A stretch of 64,000 nt of DNA, from NCBI GenBank assembly GCA_958510875.1, contig OY294067.1, forward strand, positions 278,275,242-278,339,241, written 5' to 3'. The notes under the pieces are model-generated. The model was not told the origin of the DNA and ran no database searches. It saw nothing but the letters and a program-made list of their open reading frames with translations. Positions 48,201 through 59,994 of this stretch are shown here, in pieces. Every line of letters starts with the position of its first letter. The stretch's first letter is position 1. The position numbers were made by a program, and so were the translations under genes. The DNA is from Endomychus coccineus. Taxonomy: Eukaryota > Arthropoda > Insecta > Coleoptera > Endomychidae.

Positions 48201-51200
48201 AGAATTTTACGTAAGCACAAGTTCCATCCGTACAAAATTAAATTAATTCAGGAATTAAATGATGATGATTGGGATCGAAGGCAAGAGTTTTGCGAAATTA
48301 TGGTCGAGCGTATCAACAATAACCCAAATTTCTTGTACAACGTTTGCTTTTCTGACGAATGCACTTTTTCACTTAATGGAGAGGTTAACCGGCATAACTG
48401 TAGAATTTAGAGTGATACAAATCCTCATGTATTCCGAAGCTCACACTCAACATCGGGAAGAGCTAAACGTTTGGGTAGGAATTTTGGGAGACCACCTAAT
48501 TGGACCTCTGTTTATTCCTGTTAATTTAAATGGCGAAATTTATCTTGAAATGTTGGAAAATGGGATTGATCCGTTAATAACTGAACAATTAGAAAACGAT
48601 CCTCTACTACTTGAACAACAATTGCATTTCCAACAAGACGGAGCTCCTCCTCACTACGCCGCACCAGTTCGCCAATACCTCAATTTGCAATACCCCGGTC
48701 GTTGGATTGGGAGGTCCTATGAAGTGGCCTGCCCGATCTCCTGACCTGAACCCTCTGGACTTCTTCTTGTGCGGACATCTTAAGTCCAAGACTCAGCCTG
48801 AAAATTTGGACGAACTACGCCAACGAATTGTAAATGAGTGTCGTCAAATAACTCCAATTATGCTGAACCATGTTAGAGACGGTTTTCAGTCAAGATTGTA
48901 TTATTGTATGGAAGTCAATGGAGGACAATTTGAACATTTGATTTAAACACGCAGATTTAATTTTTTTCATTGTAAGCATGACAACACAATTCAATATTTT
49001 ACGAATGTGATTTTCTGAAGATTGTTTAAGTTTGTAAAGAAGGCTTAATAAAAATGAGCTTGTACATTGTAAAAAATAACCAAAATATTCAAGGTGGCGC
49101 ATTCGAGCAACAAAATTAATGTTTGGCGAAAACGGTTGATCAAATTTACGTTTTTCATACACCGTTGTGAAGAGGCTTCCAAGATCTTTCAAATGACGTA
49201 TCACTCAACCCCTCTCCCTTATTCAATTTTGAGGGGTTGAAGCGCCCCCTATTAGGGGGTTGCTCGTTCAAGCCTCAAATATACGTCAAAATATGTCCCC
49301 CAAACAAAATCATTCGACGTGTTTAGGGAGATTTCTCCACTCATTATGGGATAAGGAATATACGGGGTGGCTCGTCTGAGATGGAACACCTTGTATTGTT
49401 AATACATATACCAAACTACATGATGCAGCCACTATCAAAACATGCTTGCCTTGTTGAAATAGTTCTTGTGAATTATAATTATTAATTTCTTCGGATTCGT
49501 GAGAAGCAGAAATCTGGCTATGATTGGATTGGGAGGAATATTTACAAAAGGAACTGTTTTCGGATTGCTGAAAGGTTTGTGATTTCATTTGTTCTTGCGG
49601 CAAGTAACTTGTTTGAACTTTTGAATTTGACACGTAATACAGGTTGTCGAACTCCATTTCGGCTTGTTTCAACATTTTTTCTTCCACTGCAACCATATTC
49701 GTATCATTCTCGTGCATTTGCTGTTTTGCTTCAGAGTTGATATCTTTGGATTGATGGCAATTGTCGTTATCACCGTCAGGTTCTTGGGTACTTGGACAGG
49801 GTAGTGCCTGCCGTGATATGTGAGGACTGATTTTCTCAACCACATCCGGCAAAGGTTCACGTAATTGCTTGTATTTCATATGAGGCATCGTGCTTTGCTC
49901 GAAACTTTCTATCAAAGATTTCACTGGTATTGTACGATAATCTTCAGGAGAATCCTCTTCGGTTTGCACGTTCAACTGGGAATCAGTTTCAGCAATACTT
50001 TGAGGTTTGTAGATGTTGCAAGGTTCCTTTGTAGTTGACATTTGCTGCTGACTCATTCTTATATAATTCTCATCGAAGCTATTTGTATGTAGCTTCCCAA
50101 TATCCCCACGAAGCTTCAAAATATTGGAATTCTCATCAACAGTCTCATCGTGATAAGTTTGGAAATCGATGTTCAACTCACGTTCCTGTTGATAATAAAT
50201 TGCTTCGATCTCTTCCGATTCGTTGGGTCGAAATATTTCTACATGTGCCGATTCATTATTCTTGAACTGGCTGGTTAATTTGGAATCGCTACTGAAATCC
50301 TCACTGGAAATGATTTCAGATTTATCTATCTTGATTCTCGGCTCTATGCCTCCTACTTGATCGATGTGTTTCGTATTTTCCCTAGCTCTCTTATATTGCA
50401 CTGATTTTTGTCTACCGGACAGAGCTTTCCTGAATTCTGCATTGATGTCGAGTTGTCCAAATAAAGGTCTGGCCCCTATTACAGCCTGAGGTGCTTTTTT
50501 ACATAATCGCTTCTGTATTCCAAAGTCCGAATCATCAGATTGAATAGTTTTTTTCAAATTCTTGCTTTCTACATTGGATTCACCATGTAATTTGTCTGAA
50601 GAATTCTCAACTATTTGATGCGCTTGAAGCACACTTAACTTCTCTTTCAATTCCTTGCTATCTACCGCTGATGAAGCTTTCATCGCCGATGATTGGAATA
50701 TTTCATCCAATGTCTCGGAAGCTATAGTTTTCAGTTCTTTTATATCTTCTTTTATGTCTTCTTTGTCGATCTGTTCACCATTAGTAGCAGTTTGATTATT
50801 ACTCAAATTGATGTCTACACGTGAAATGATGTCATTCTGATTAACAAGTTCTGGGAATCTTTGTTGATCAATGGTTATCTCATCCACATGTTCTTGCCCT
50901 TGTTGAACATCCATGGTTACATCTTCTTTCATCTCAACTGCATTGTTGGAGAATCCTTCCCGAACTGCTTTCATTTCTTTCAATTTCTTTGTGATTTCGT
51001 TATCATCCCTGCCTTCTACAACCGAACTAGTGAAACTTTGCAAATCTTCTTCAGCAACTTTGTAGGCAACTCGGATGTCTTTCAATTCTGAAAAGCATGA
51101 TTGCTGTTGCTGTAAAGATGTGGCTTTTTGTTTATCGCTTGATAGACACAATTTCTTCATTTTTTCCTCATATATTGGATTAACGGGTTCAATTGTTTCA

Positions 51201-54200
51201 ATTAGAGCTGGTTTCTTTTCAGTAGGTGGTGAAGGTTTCCTTCCTTCTTCTTGCTTCGCATTAACAGTAACGTTACCTATTTTCGGGATGTAAACTCCGA
51301 AAGGGGAACACGAACGACTTGCTACAAAATGTCCCTGACTCTCAAACATTTCGGATTGAAGTGTCCGCATGTTAGATGCTGTCGAATTAGAAAAATCATG
51401 TTCGACAACATTATATTGATTATCGGCAAGGGCAAAATTGAACTCCGGCTTGGAAGTCTCTCCGTTTACAATTTGTGGTTGAGTTTTCATCGTATAATTC
51501 CCATTTGTGAGAGAAACAGATTCAAAGGTTCTGGTAGTTTTCGGATTGAATGATGGGGACATGCGTTTATCCAAATATTTTGAAATGTCCGGAATCGAAG
51601 GAAACGGCTTATTCTCCTCTATTGGTTCCTCAGTAGTTCCATGTTCGGCAGAAGAATTCGTTTCATTTTGTTCATGAATTTCTTCGTCCGTATCTAGTGT
51701 AGATTCCAATTTTGATGGCAATGAACAAGTTTTCATAGCGACAATATCTTTTTCTATCAAATCAGGATTCATAATAAGATCCGGGATGGTGGGAAACGGA
51801 GAACGTGGTCTGATGGCCGATTCAAAGATCTCCTTATTTTGAAATTTATCAACATCTGATTCAAGTAAATCATCCTCGAGTTTTACATTTGGTATCACCG
51901 GAAAAGGTGAAGCCGCTTTTTCTCTAACTTTTTCCTCGATTTTCCTCAGCTCCAGCTCTTCTTTGCTTGGCTCACTTGGCTGTTTCAGTGGAGGTGTGAC
52001 TGATCGTATAATATTATATCTGTCAGAGGGAAAAGTTAGTAGCATTTTGGGATCGATAGAAATGTCTGGAATTTGTGGGAAGGGAGAATTCGGTGTTTCT
52101 TCTTTTGATGCAGTTGCCTGTACCATGTTAGTAAGCGCTAAGTTGAGGCTGCCTAAATAAGAAATATCAACTAGTAAATAAACACATTATGCTGAGTAAG
52201 ATATGCTAAATACATGTATGACGTGAAGCATGAAAGCCATGTGTGAGTGTGATAACTGATGTTAGAAGCTCAAATAAGTGCTAAAATGGTGTTAAAATAA
52301 GACCCTTATTCATTACAAAGCCATGATATGCGAAGTGAAATACAAATTTTTGTTCATCAGGTTGAACAGTGTGACAACACGTCAACAGCTGTTTCTCTCT
52401 TCTCATGAACTCATCAGGGGAACATTCAACTGTTTCCATGTAAAATGGTTACAAATCGTCTTAGGGATCTACAATGAAAAATTGTTTATGAATCCTATTC
52501 TACACCGTATTCTACATCACATAGTCGAAAAATATAAGGAGTGTTCCTTTTAAAAGAAATCGAAAGTTATATTCGGAAAGTTCCGTACCTACTGAAAAAT
52601 ATTGTTCGACCATCCCGAATAATTTTAGGCCATGAAAAAGAATGAGAAATATTACAAGTCTGTCTATAAAATGGCCTTTTTTTTTCTTTCTAAATCCATC
52701 ATCTTAACGTCAGGGATTTTCAAGGTATGCATCTGCGAATGGACTACCCAATTTCGCCCAAAAAGTCGTAACGTCCAAGTGATTCAGAGACAATCAATAA
52801 TAGTAGGTGAAGTGGTGAATGGAGGTTATGTAGATGTTTGAAAAATTCACTAATATATATCATTATCATTATTTTTATTATTATTATTAATGATATTTCT
52901 TTTTAAAATAATGCACTTCACCTTCCAACCCGATTTTTTTCGTATCGCCCTGTAAATGCAAAACATTCTTATGCTAGATTCTGTTGTCTAGTTTTCAAGT
53001 CGATATCACAATAGAACAACTCTAGAAATCGAAAGACACACTATTGCCCCACCCTGTATAAAAATATAGTCCAGATTTCTTTTAAAAATTGTTTATTCAT
53101 TCTCGAACTTGAAGGGTACCTACTCGATAATATGAAAACATTGCATCCCTTTACTGCAGAAAAACACATTTTTCTGTAGATGGCTTTGGAAATGATGTCA
53201 AAGTTTCTAGCAAGGTTTTGTTTGTTTGTTACTTCATGTCAATATAAAGTTGAATATGGCGTATAATTTCGCAGTGAGATTTGAATGTTTTGTTTGTGAG
53301 TACAATGGAACACCAAGGCAAATGGTACGTTTGGACGAAGAAAGCAGAGCCATTGCCGAACGTCGAAGGAATGAATTAGAATTGCCTCAAATACCTTTTA
53401 TTGAACAGACAAGGATTTGCCGAAACTGTCATTTGAGTATTCTCTCAGAGATACAAGCTTATGAAGAAGATCCCGATCCAACTGTACTTAAAGTTTTGTT
53501 GCGAACCTCTCATACGTCATGTTTTGTATGTGGTAGATTTGAAAATCTTGGTAGAATGTCACCTTCTGGTAGGTTGGATGTATTTCTGAAGACCGGAATG
53601 TTTGCACCTGACGGCGTCAGAATCTGTGGTGGTCATTTGAATGAGGAGGAACATCTTCTGCAACCTTTTATGAATGGGCTTAGAGGAATAACAAGACCAT
53701 ACAATTTGAAAGGTAATGAACTCAAACATATGTTAGTATCGTTACGAGAAGCTGTGCTGAACTATAAATCAACAAATAAATACAATAACGAGGATAATTT
53801 TACTGATGAAGAGTTCCAGGCGTTAACTCCAATAAAAAAAGTGCAGTTTACAGACCTCTTTGAATTTTGCAATCGCGTCAATATTCATCAGAAAAATAGA
53901 GCAATAGCGAAGAAAGATTTGTTATGTTTCTTGTGCAAATTACGACAAGGACTTTCCGATCAATTCTTGATGGGCATGTTTTCCTATTCCAGTCGTCAAG
54001 CTGTGAGCTTGGCAATTCAAAAAGTGCGTGTATCATTATTACAACAATTCGTTCCACAAAATGTAGGGTATCAGCATATAGAGAGGGGCCAATATATTAC
54101 TAGACATGTTACGGATTTTGCAAATACCCTTTACAATCCTGAACCAAATTATCGAAGAGCAATAGCTTATATTGACGGGACGTACATAAAAATACCCAAA

Positions 54201-57200
54201 AGTCGGACATTTCAAGTATTACGTCAATCATACTGTGTACACAAAGGTTACCATCTTTTGAAACCTGCATTGATTGTTGCTCCCAATGGTTATATCCTAG
54301 ATGTTCACGGTCCTTATTTCTCTGATTCAAGAAATAATGATGCGGCAATGTTGAGACATGAGTATGAACGAGATTTAATGGGTCTGAGGAACTGGTTCCA
54401 AGAAGGTGATATTTTCATGTTAGATAGGGGATACCGTGACGCACAGAATTTCTTGGGTGACTTAGGTATAGTAGTAAAAATGCCCGTAGCACTTGGTGGT
54501 GGACAGCATCAGCTTACAACCGAAGAGGCAAATTCATCTAGACTAGTTACGAAAACGAGATGGATTGTAGAAGCTAGAAACGGTCATATAAAGAATATGT
54601 TCAAATTCTTCAGAGATACTGTACCAATGCCACAAGTTCTGCATATAGGAGACTATATCAGAATAGCATGTGCGATAATCAATAAGTATCATGAACCAAT
54701 TACCATGGAAGGAGCCAATGCTGAGCTAGCTCAGATAATGTTAAACCGTGCCAATGAAATAAATGAACTCCAGTTGAGAATAGAAGAAGAGGGTCTGCTA
54801 CGAAGACATGGTAGATTGTTTCCAATGGAGGAAAACCAATTACTAAATTTTCCAGTTCTCAGTTTGGAGTACCTACGAGAACTAACATTCGGAATTTTCC
54901 AGATAAAAATAGCTCCATCTTATGTACAAGATAATAGACAGGATTTGGGAAACGTTTTATTTGAATTCGACGACCGTATTGAAATTCCAGGTCTATTGAG
55001 GATGAGAATAAAATCTCGTCATCGAAATAGTATCAAATACCAACTGTGGATCAAGTACAATGTCAGTTTGGAAGGTGTGCCAATTCAGGGGTACTACTGT
55101 ACGTGCAAATCAGGAAGTCGTACATTGGGTACATGTTCGCATGTAGCTAGCGTACTTTGGTACCTTGGATATGCCCGTCATGCTGCCATTGTTAAGTATC
55201 CTTCGACCGAAATACTTCATACCGTATCTGATGCTGCAGAGAGACATAATAATGAAGAACCTATGATTGTTTAGACTGTTTATGGCATATTCTCCTTGTT
55301 TCTTTGTTCATATTGATATGTTCTCAGATGGAACACCCTGTAAATCATTAAATGAATTATTAGGGTTCAGTCGAGAGTTTTTCATTTGGGTCAACGATAC
55401 CAGGTTCAATGGTTAAGTTAAATGTTACATATAATATATTTATTGAGTTATAGCCCATTATTTCCTTCCTATTATATTTATGCTGAATGTACAAATGGAG
55501 GTTTTGTTGACCCGCTAAAAGGAGTTTCTCCGCCACACTCCTTGAGCATCAGTACAATTATCGGATGTATTTACGTACTCATTCGACACAAAATGATAGA
55601 CCAATTTTTGTTATATTCTTGAGTTTCATCATCAACTTGAAGTATTATTTTGACCGTGATAGCTGGAACACGCTGTATAATTGATCACCTATAGTGACAT
55701 CAATGAACAATACTTCTAATAGTATCTCATATTAATGACTGTTTAGATCTTGATTATTCGGAAAAGTGATTATTATCCAGGATAACGTTTCGTGTTGTTT
55801 AACAATGAAGAACAAATGAAAGTTTTCAATGTCCTCTAGCGCCAAAACCAGCCTATAGAAAAAGTTGTGCCCATTGAACTTTTTGTTCGGAATGACTTGG
55901 ACTATAACATATCAAAAATTCAGCCAATTCGACAGGGGGCCACTTTCCCTACTAAAGTGTGCGGTATCCTTTAAAAAAATTTACTGTTTTGGCACATAGT
56001 GGTCGTGACTCCCATTACCAGTTTATTCTGAAATTTTACTGTATTCGAAGGAAGGTGCTTCACGTTTAGCTTTCAAATTGATTCAATAAAAATCTATCAG
56101 ACTGGAATGTTAAACGATCAAAACGTTAGAGCTATGTTGAAGACTTATGATATGATACAATCATTGCCGACGAAAAAAATATACAAGCTCACCCATTGTC
56201 TAAAGAGAAGACAAATACATTTGTAGGGACCAAAACACTGTGACATTTTTGCAGTTACTAAACTCTAGAATTCGACTTGCGTGTAATTCATAGAAATAAC
56301 ATGAAAATGCTAATAGGTTTGTTGTTATTTTCATATGACCTAATCCAGCTTTCGAAAGGTGAAATTGGCCAGGGAAATGGTCGTATGTAGCATGCTGTGG
56401 GATAATTCTATTTCAATGTTGTCTACTTCTGTCATGAACTTATTGCGATCAGATTGATGAGTCTAAAATAATGCCTACTTACTGTATTGTTGCGGCTTTA
56501 GTGTAGGTCCAGAGTTCCAGGCTTGGGGCAGAGTAGGTTTGTAGACATCCACATTGGTGAGACCTTTTTGAAGGTTGTCCACGATTCGGTTAATACTGTT
56601 GCTGTTGTACGCCGGATTATGCGAAAACATTTTAGAGGGCTCTGGATGCCCATTTAGTTTTGGAACTGCCCAGGACGCCAGCGTGTCTGTTTTCAGAGCG
56701 GCTTCGTAAGAATCAACTGCAGGGGCTACTAAATTCCCTGTATGAGAGATAATAAGTGAACTTGAGCTTTCAACAACACAGATTCATAATATATGGTAAC
56801 ATCCAGCGTAGGAGGACTATAGAAGACTTCCTAACTCCTACAGTCTGAGCGAAGCATGTGAGCTTCCCAAGATTCCGCAGAGATATATCCTCAACCATGG
56901 TGGCGACGCGAGTGCATGAAATCAATAGTTAAGAACGGAATAGAAATAAATATTGCCCTAAGAAAACGGATGGAATTTATGCATGAAGTGCTGAGTTGAA
57001 TACCAAACTTCTTGCAGACCTATAGAGAATTGAAGTAACGTCACGAAAATTTGCACATAGAAAATATTCCCCTGGGCGATTCAATATTACCATCAATACA
57101 AGTTTGCGGGAATTACGGTATTTTCCTGACCTTTTACAGAAAGGAATCAGCATGACTACCCCAACACTCACTAGGATATATATACCCCGGAACTGGAGAA

Positions 57201-59384
57201 GGCAACAGTGTTATTTGTACCGAAGATGGGCAACAAAACCTGCACACTTTCCGGATCATGCAGACCCATTTATGTTAAAAAATTTTGAAATGGTAGTAAT
57301 AAACCAGAAATATCGGCACATGCATATAGAGCGGAAATATTATCCAACCTATCTTATATGTGGATAGGAGAGAAGAAGGTGGATATCCTAAATAGAGAAA
57401 AGGCAAGTAGATGACACCTCGTCCAGTTGGAGGGGAAAAATGTCACCGATCAGAAAAACAAGAGTTACAACACATGCAACTGACAGTGTTAATCACTAGA
57501 ACCAAATTCGAAAATAAACTATGCGAAATAACTCAAGCTCTCAAGATCGCAGATCAATGGTGCCAATCAGCCGATCCAGGAATCAACCATAGTACAACTA
57601 TGATAGTATCCTTCATTGCGAAAAGTAAGATGAATCACATGAAACTAATTGGCCTAAAATGAAACCATCATCATTAGGTGAATCGAAGGATCTTATACTT
57701 TTGCATAACGGAGGCGCTAAAGCCTTGTCCAACGACCATCATCATTTGGAGATATTGAGATTAACCCTCCTATATCTAGCAACACAAAGAACAGTGAAAA
57801 ACCGTACTAAATATAGTAAAGTAGAATCTCAGGGCGACAATAAATTACGAAATAAGGACGAGGAATGGCATAGGTAAGATGTTCGAGTTTACAAAGAAAT
57901 CCCAATTCCACCTAGGTAGTAAAGAATCGAGGAAGGAGCAATTTGTCGGTACGCTGATAGATCGAGTACAGCACAAGGTCCGGGATCTGGAATGAATGAT
58001 CCTAGAACCAAGTACATGGAACCCATGGGTAAATACACGATTATTGTTCAGGCGGCAGTTCCATTAATATATGTGAACAACTCAATCTGTACAGAGGATA
58101 CAAGAATAAAGACATATCAAACATAGTCAAGCAGCTTTGAGAGTCCTGAGCTCTAATATCATTAGATGAAGAATGAACCTAAGCTGCAAAAAGAAAAAAC
58201 TAAATTTAAAAAAAAAGATAAAGATCGGAAGGTTTAATATTGCAGATTTTTCCTAAGACATAGGCAATCCGAAGATCCCTTGGCTATTCCAGGAAAAAAG
58301 ACGTCTTGGAATGCATGAGAAGGAGCACTGGACTCTACCGTCATATGAAGATGCCTCATGAATTATTGGACGTGAAGACCGACTGCGAAGTCACACTTCT
58401 CCGCAGTGGAAGATATTTCGGGACATATAAACGGTTATAGGGGAAATTATGCCACTGGAGCTGTTGTAGGTTCCTCAAAAGAGGTAAAGTTCACCGACGT
58501 GCATTGAATCAGTTCTGAAATGGGGATACAATAGTTCTACAAAGACGCAGAAAATATAAGACACCTCACTCTTTTATATAAAAAATTATAGCCATAGTGG
58601 AATCAGCACCTCAACATTGGAAGAGCAACGATGACTACTAAAGTAGGTGAAGAACAATCTTAGAAGTTATGGATTATTACTCGTCTCAGACGTAATAAAA
58701 TCATATTCACCTTAATTTATTTCAAGTTCCAGTAACAAAAACTCACCTTTTGAAGGCCAAACAGGTTGAAGTTCTTGAAAAGCTGCATCGACAGATCCAG
58801 TCTCTAAAGCAGCGTCCCAAGGAGACTTGATCAGTTTCACTCTTGGTCTAGAAAACTTCTCCTACAAGAAACATATTTTTTAACATTTAATTGATGCATC
58901 ATGACTATTTACCTGAATTTCGTCTAATTTTTCCTTGTGTTGTATTCGTTGTGTATTTTCTGGAAGGTAACTTGGAGGTGGAAAGCTACTAATCGGAGGT
59001 AATGGCGATAATAGTGGTGTAGTTGATGGTGCAATATCTGGTATTGAATTACTTCTGGTTCCGTTACTTTCTCCTACCACCCACTTCTCTGATCGCTTGC
59101 GTCGCTTAGCAAATAGTTCGGCTCCTTCGAAATTGTGCATTATTATTGAATGGAAATGAATCGATTTGAAAAATTACCTTTTCCTTTTGGCGAATTCAAG
59201 TCTTTAACTATTTCAAGACAAACGTCTGGCGATAGAGCTGACTCGACAGAATAACCTTGTTGTTTTCTCAATGAATTGATATCTTGCACTGATCCATGAG
59301 GATTCATAACAAGTTTAAGAGGATCTTTGGACCTTTCGACGGTTTCAGAGTGGTATTCGGAAGAGCCATTGGTGAATCCTTTTC
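45275..59384 (-). CDS. Large scaffold-type protein, tentatively Zasp/synaptopodin-like, 5'-incomplete
   Basis: Six minus-strand exons join in phase: 59178-59384, 58913-59124, 58747-58861, 56483-56737, 49450-52152 (2,703 nt) and 45275-45603 (stop). They give about 1,272 residues. Upstream exons were not found. Notable segments are [59 protein letters not shown] and [20 protein letters not shown]. Four FPxIP[DN] boxes open the large exon, and [18 protein letters not shown] lies near the C-terminus. The rest is acidic, Ser/Gln-rich and probably disordered. [11 protein letters not shown] and RGW..ITF resemble motifs I associate with synaptopodin/Zasp actin-bundle scaffolds, so a muscle Z-disc role is inferred, not shown. 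The last intron uses a GC donor. No PDZ or LIM domain is in view. Introns hold a mariner, a DDE transposase and a retroelement. Confidence 0.82.
45610..47225. other. Intron of the scaffold-like gene; no gene supported
   Basis: This is part of the last intron of the minus-strand gene. ORFs at 46216-46467 and 46563-46787 have no recognised domain. An (AT)n run lies at 46512-46528. Confidence 0.45.
47226..49393 (+). mobile_element. Mariner-like element with ~495-bp inverted repeats
   Basis: A 2,168-bp element lies between TA (47224-47225, 49394-49395). Both ends read CAGGATGTTCCATCTCAGAC or a near match, and inverted similarity continues inward to about 47722 and 48895. The transposase starts at ATG 47892. 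N-terminal HTH sequence [16 protein letters not shown] is followed by [34 protein letters not shown] (first Asp), [13 protein letters not shown] (second) and [15 protein letters not shown] (third), with the end at 48946. Second-to-third spacing is about 41 residues. A TAG for TGG at 48408, a 2-base loss near 48440 and a shift near 48715 disable it. The right repeat includes the last codons of the transposase, so the left repeat carries them in antisense. It lies in the last intron of the scaffold-like gene, 57 bp from the splice donor. Confidence 0.9.
52153..53255. other. Intron segment before the DDE transposase; no gene supported
   Basis: Contains a (TTA)n-rich low-complexity run at 52855-52900 and two ACCCTGTA/GCCCTGTA words (52963, 53052) that could be ends of DNA elements. 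No coding sequence seen. Confidence 0.4.
53256..55274 (+). CDS. DDE_Tnp_4-type transposase with N-terminal Cys fingers and C-terminal SWIM finger (IS4EU-like)
   Basis: This is an intact 672-codon ORF. I chose ATG at 53256; the open frame extends 30 bases upstream only through a TTG. N-terminal Cys pairs (C11/C14, C55/C58, C89/C92, C124/H127) form likely zinc fingers. Residues 180-270 look like the HTH that precedes DDE_Tnp_4 domains. The catalytic core has [12 protein letters not shown] (D307), [10 protein letters not shown] (D390) and [12 protein letters not shown] (E439), a DD48E layout. [17 protein letters not shown] (C615, C617, C627, H629) is a SWIM CxC..CxH finger. The combination fits what I know of IS4EU-type eukaryotic transposases, which cut and paste DNA in the nucleus. 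It lies antisense in an intron of the scaffold-like gene. Terminal repeats were not resolved. The absence of stops or shifts, against all other elements here, implies a recent insertion or a domesticated gene. Confidence 0.88.
   Translation: MAYNFAVRFECFVCEYNGTPRQMVRLDEESRAIAERRRNELELPQIPFIEQTRICRNCHLSILSEIQAYEEDPDPTVLKVLLRTSHTSCFVCGRFENLGRMSPSGRLDVFLKTGMFAPDGVRICGGHLNEEEHLLQPFMNGLRGITRPYNLKGNELKHMLVSLREAVLNYKSTNKYNNEDNFTDEEFQALTPIKKVQFTDLFEFCNRVNIHQKNRAIAKKDLLCFLCKLRQGLSDQFLMGMFSYSSRQAVSLAIQKVRVSLLQQFVPQNVGYQHIERGQYITRHVTDFANTLYNPEPNYRRAIAYIDGTYIKIPKSRTFQVLRQSYCVHKGYHLLKPALIVAPNGYILDVHGPYFSDSRNNDAAMLRHEYERDLMGLRNWFQEGDIFMLDRGYRDAQNFLGDLGIVVKMPVALGGGQHQLTTEEANSSRLVTKTRWIVEARNGHIKNMFKFFRDTVPMPQVLHIGDYIRIACAIINKYHEPITMEGANAELAQIMLNRANEINELQLRIEEEGLLRRHGRLFPMEENQLLNFPVLSLEYLRELTFGIFQIKIAPSYVQDNRQDLGNVLFEFDDRIEIPGLLRMRIKSRHRNSIKYQLWIKYNVSLEGVPIQGYYCTCKSGSRTLGTCSHVASVLWYLGYARHAAIVKYPSTEILHTVSDAAERHNNEEPMIV
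55275..56482. other. Intron segment after the DDE transposase; no gene supported
   Basis: GGAACACCCTGTA at 55329-55341 and GGAACACGCTGTA near 55664 resemble ends of insect DNA elements, and one may be the right end of the preceding transposon. No coding sequence was recognised. Confidence 0.4.
56960..58600 (+). mobile_element. Non-LTR retroelement relic (RT tail plus RNase H)
   Basis: Plus-strand frames at 57411-57880 resemble the connection region of a non-LTR polyprotein, including [20 protein letters not shown] and a long basic stretch. From about 57950 a degenerate RNase H appears ([42 protein letters not shown]). The closing part (58260-58600) matches the tail of the relic at 11600-12560. 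Stops and shifts are frequent. It lies in the intron of the scaffold-like gene between the 115-nt and 255-nt exons, antisense to it. Confidence 0.6.
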
Positions 59385-59575
59385 CTGTAAAATGAAATTC
59401 AATTCTGACAAATATCGGAAAATAATTTGAATTTTACAATGAAACTAAAAAAGTCGTTTGGGTACAAAGTGGTTGGAACAAATTTACGTACATACGACAT
59501 GAACTGAGTTTTGCTTGGTAAATATTTTCAGGTGGGAGAGTATGTGAGTTTAATGTGTATACTGTGTGGGTTTGT

Positions 59576-59893
59576 TTATATTTGGGTATTAAAGGTTTTA
59601 GATTTGGAAAATATTGACAACACAGTAGGTTTATGCGCAACATTTATATCATACTTTGTTGACCATTGCTTAATTTTCTCTGAGGTCTCCCGAATGTATG
59701 GTAATGTTATAAAATTATCTGTATCACCATTTATGTTATTTATAAATGACGTTCCATTATAGATTCTGTTTATTCTTTCTTTAATGATGTGGTTGAAAAA
59801 TGTTTTTGGGTAGCCATTCATTTCCAGTGTGTTACGAACAATAATTTTGGAAATTGTTTCAAGTTTAGTCTCAAGAAATCCCGTTGTAGACAT
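59576..59893 (-). mobile_element. Penelope-like reverse transcriptase C-terminal fragment
   Basis: The minus-strand frame of 105 codons has RNTLEMNGYPKTFFNHIIKE and ITLPYIRETSEKIKQW..INVAHKP, the N-Y-P..F and LPYI..SEKI signature of the Penelope region between reverse transcriptase and endonuclease. It abuts the terminal repeat with a hammerhead at 59882-59930. It lies just upstream of the first mapped exon of the scaffold-like gene. Confidence 0.75.
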
Positions 59894-59930
59894 TGATATG
59901 TCTTCTGATGATGGTCGTTATACCGAAACG
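59882..59930 (+). ncRNA. Hammerhead ribozyme motif, slightly decayed
   Basis: CGTT, stem I AGAC/GTCT enclosing ATTGATAT, CTGATGA, stem II GGTC/TACC (one mismatch), GAAACG. Same family as the motifs near 8360, 43330 and 43590. Confidence 0.58.
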
Positions 59931-59994
59931 TACGTAAAGACGAAGATTATAAACATATAACCTATTTCCCGAGAATTTATATATAATTTATACC

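Noticed and set aside
48890..49204. Minus-strand ORF of 104 codons
   Set aside because: Antisense reading of the right inverted repeat and transposase tail of the 47 kb mariner.
49310..49449. C-terminal 46 codons of the 938-codon ORF as normal protein
   Set aside because: They run through an intron segment into a transposon inverted repeat, and phase fits a GC donor at 49449. Kept only as a possible readthrough product.
53226..53255. Ten-codon upstream extension of the DDE transposase
   Set aside because: It starts at TTG, not ATG. The ATG at 53256 is followed directly by the first conserved finger.
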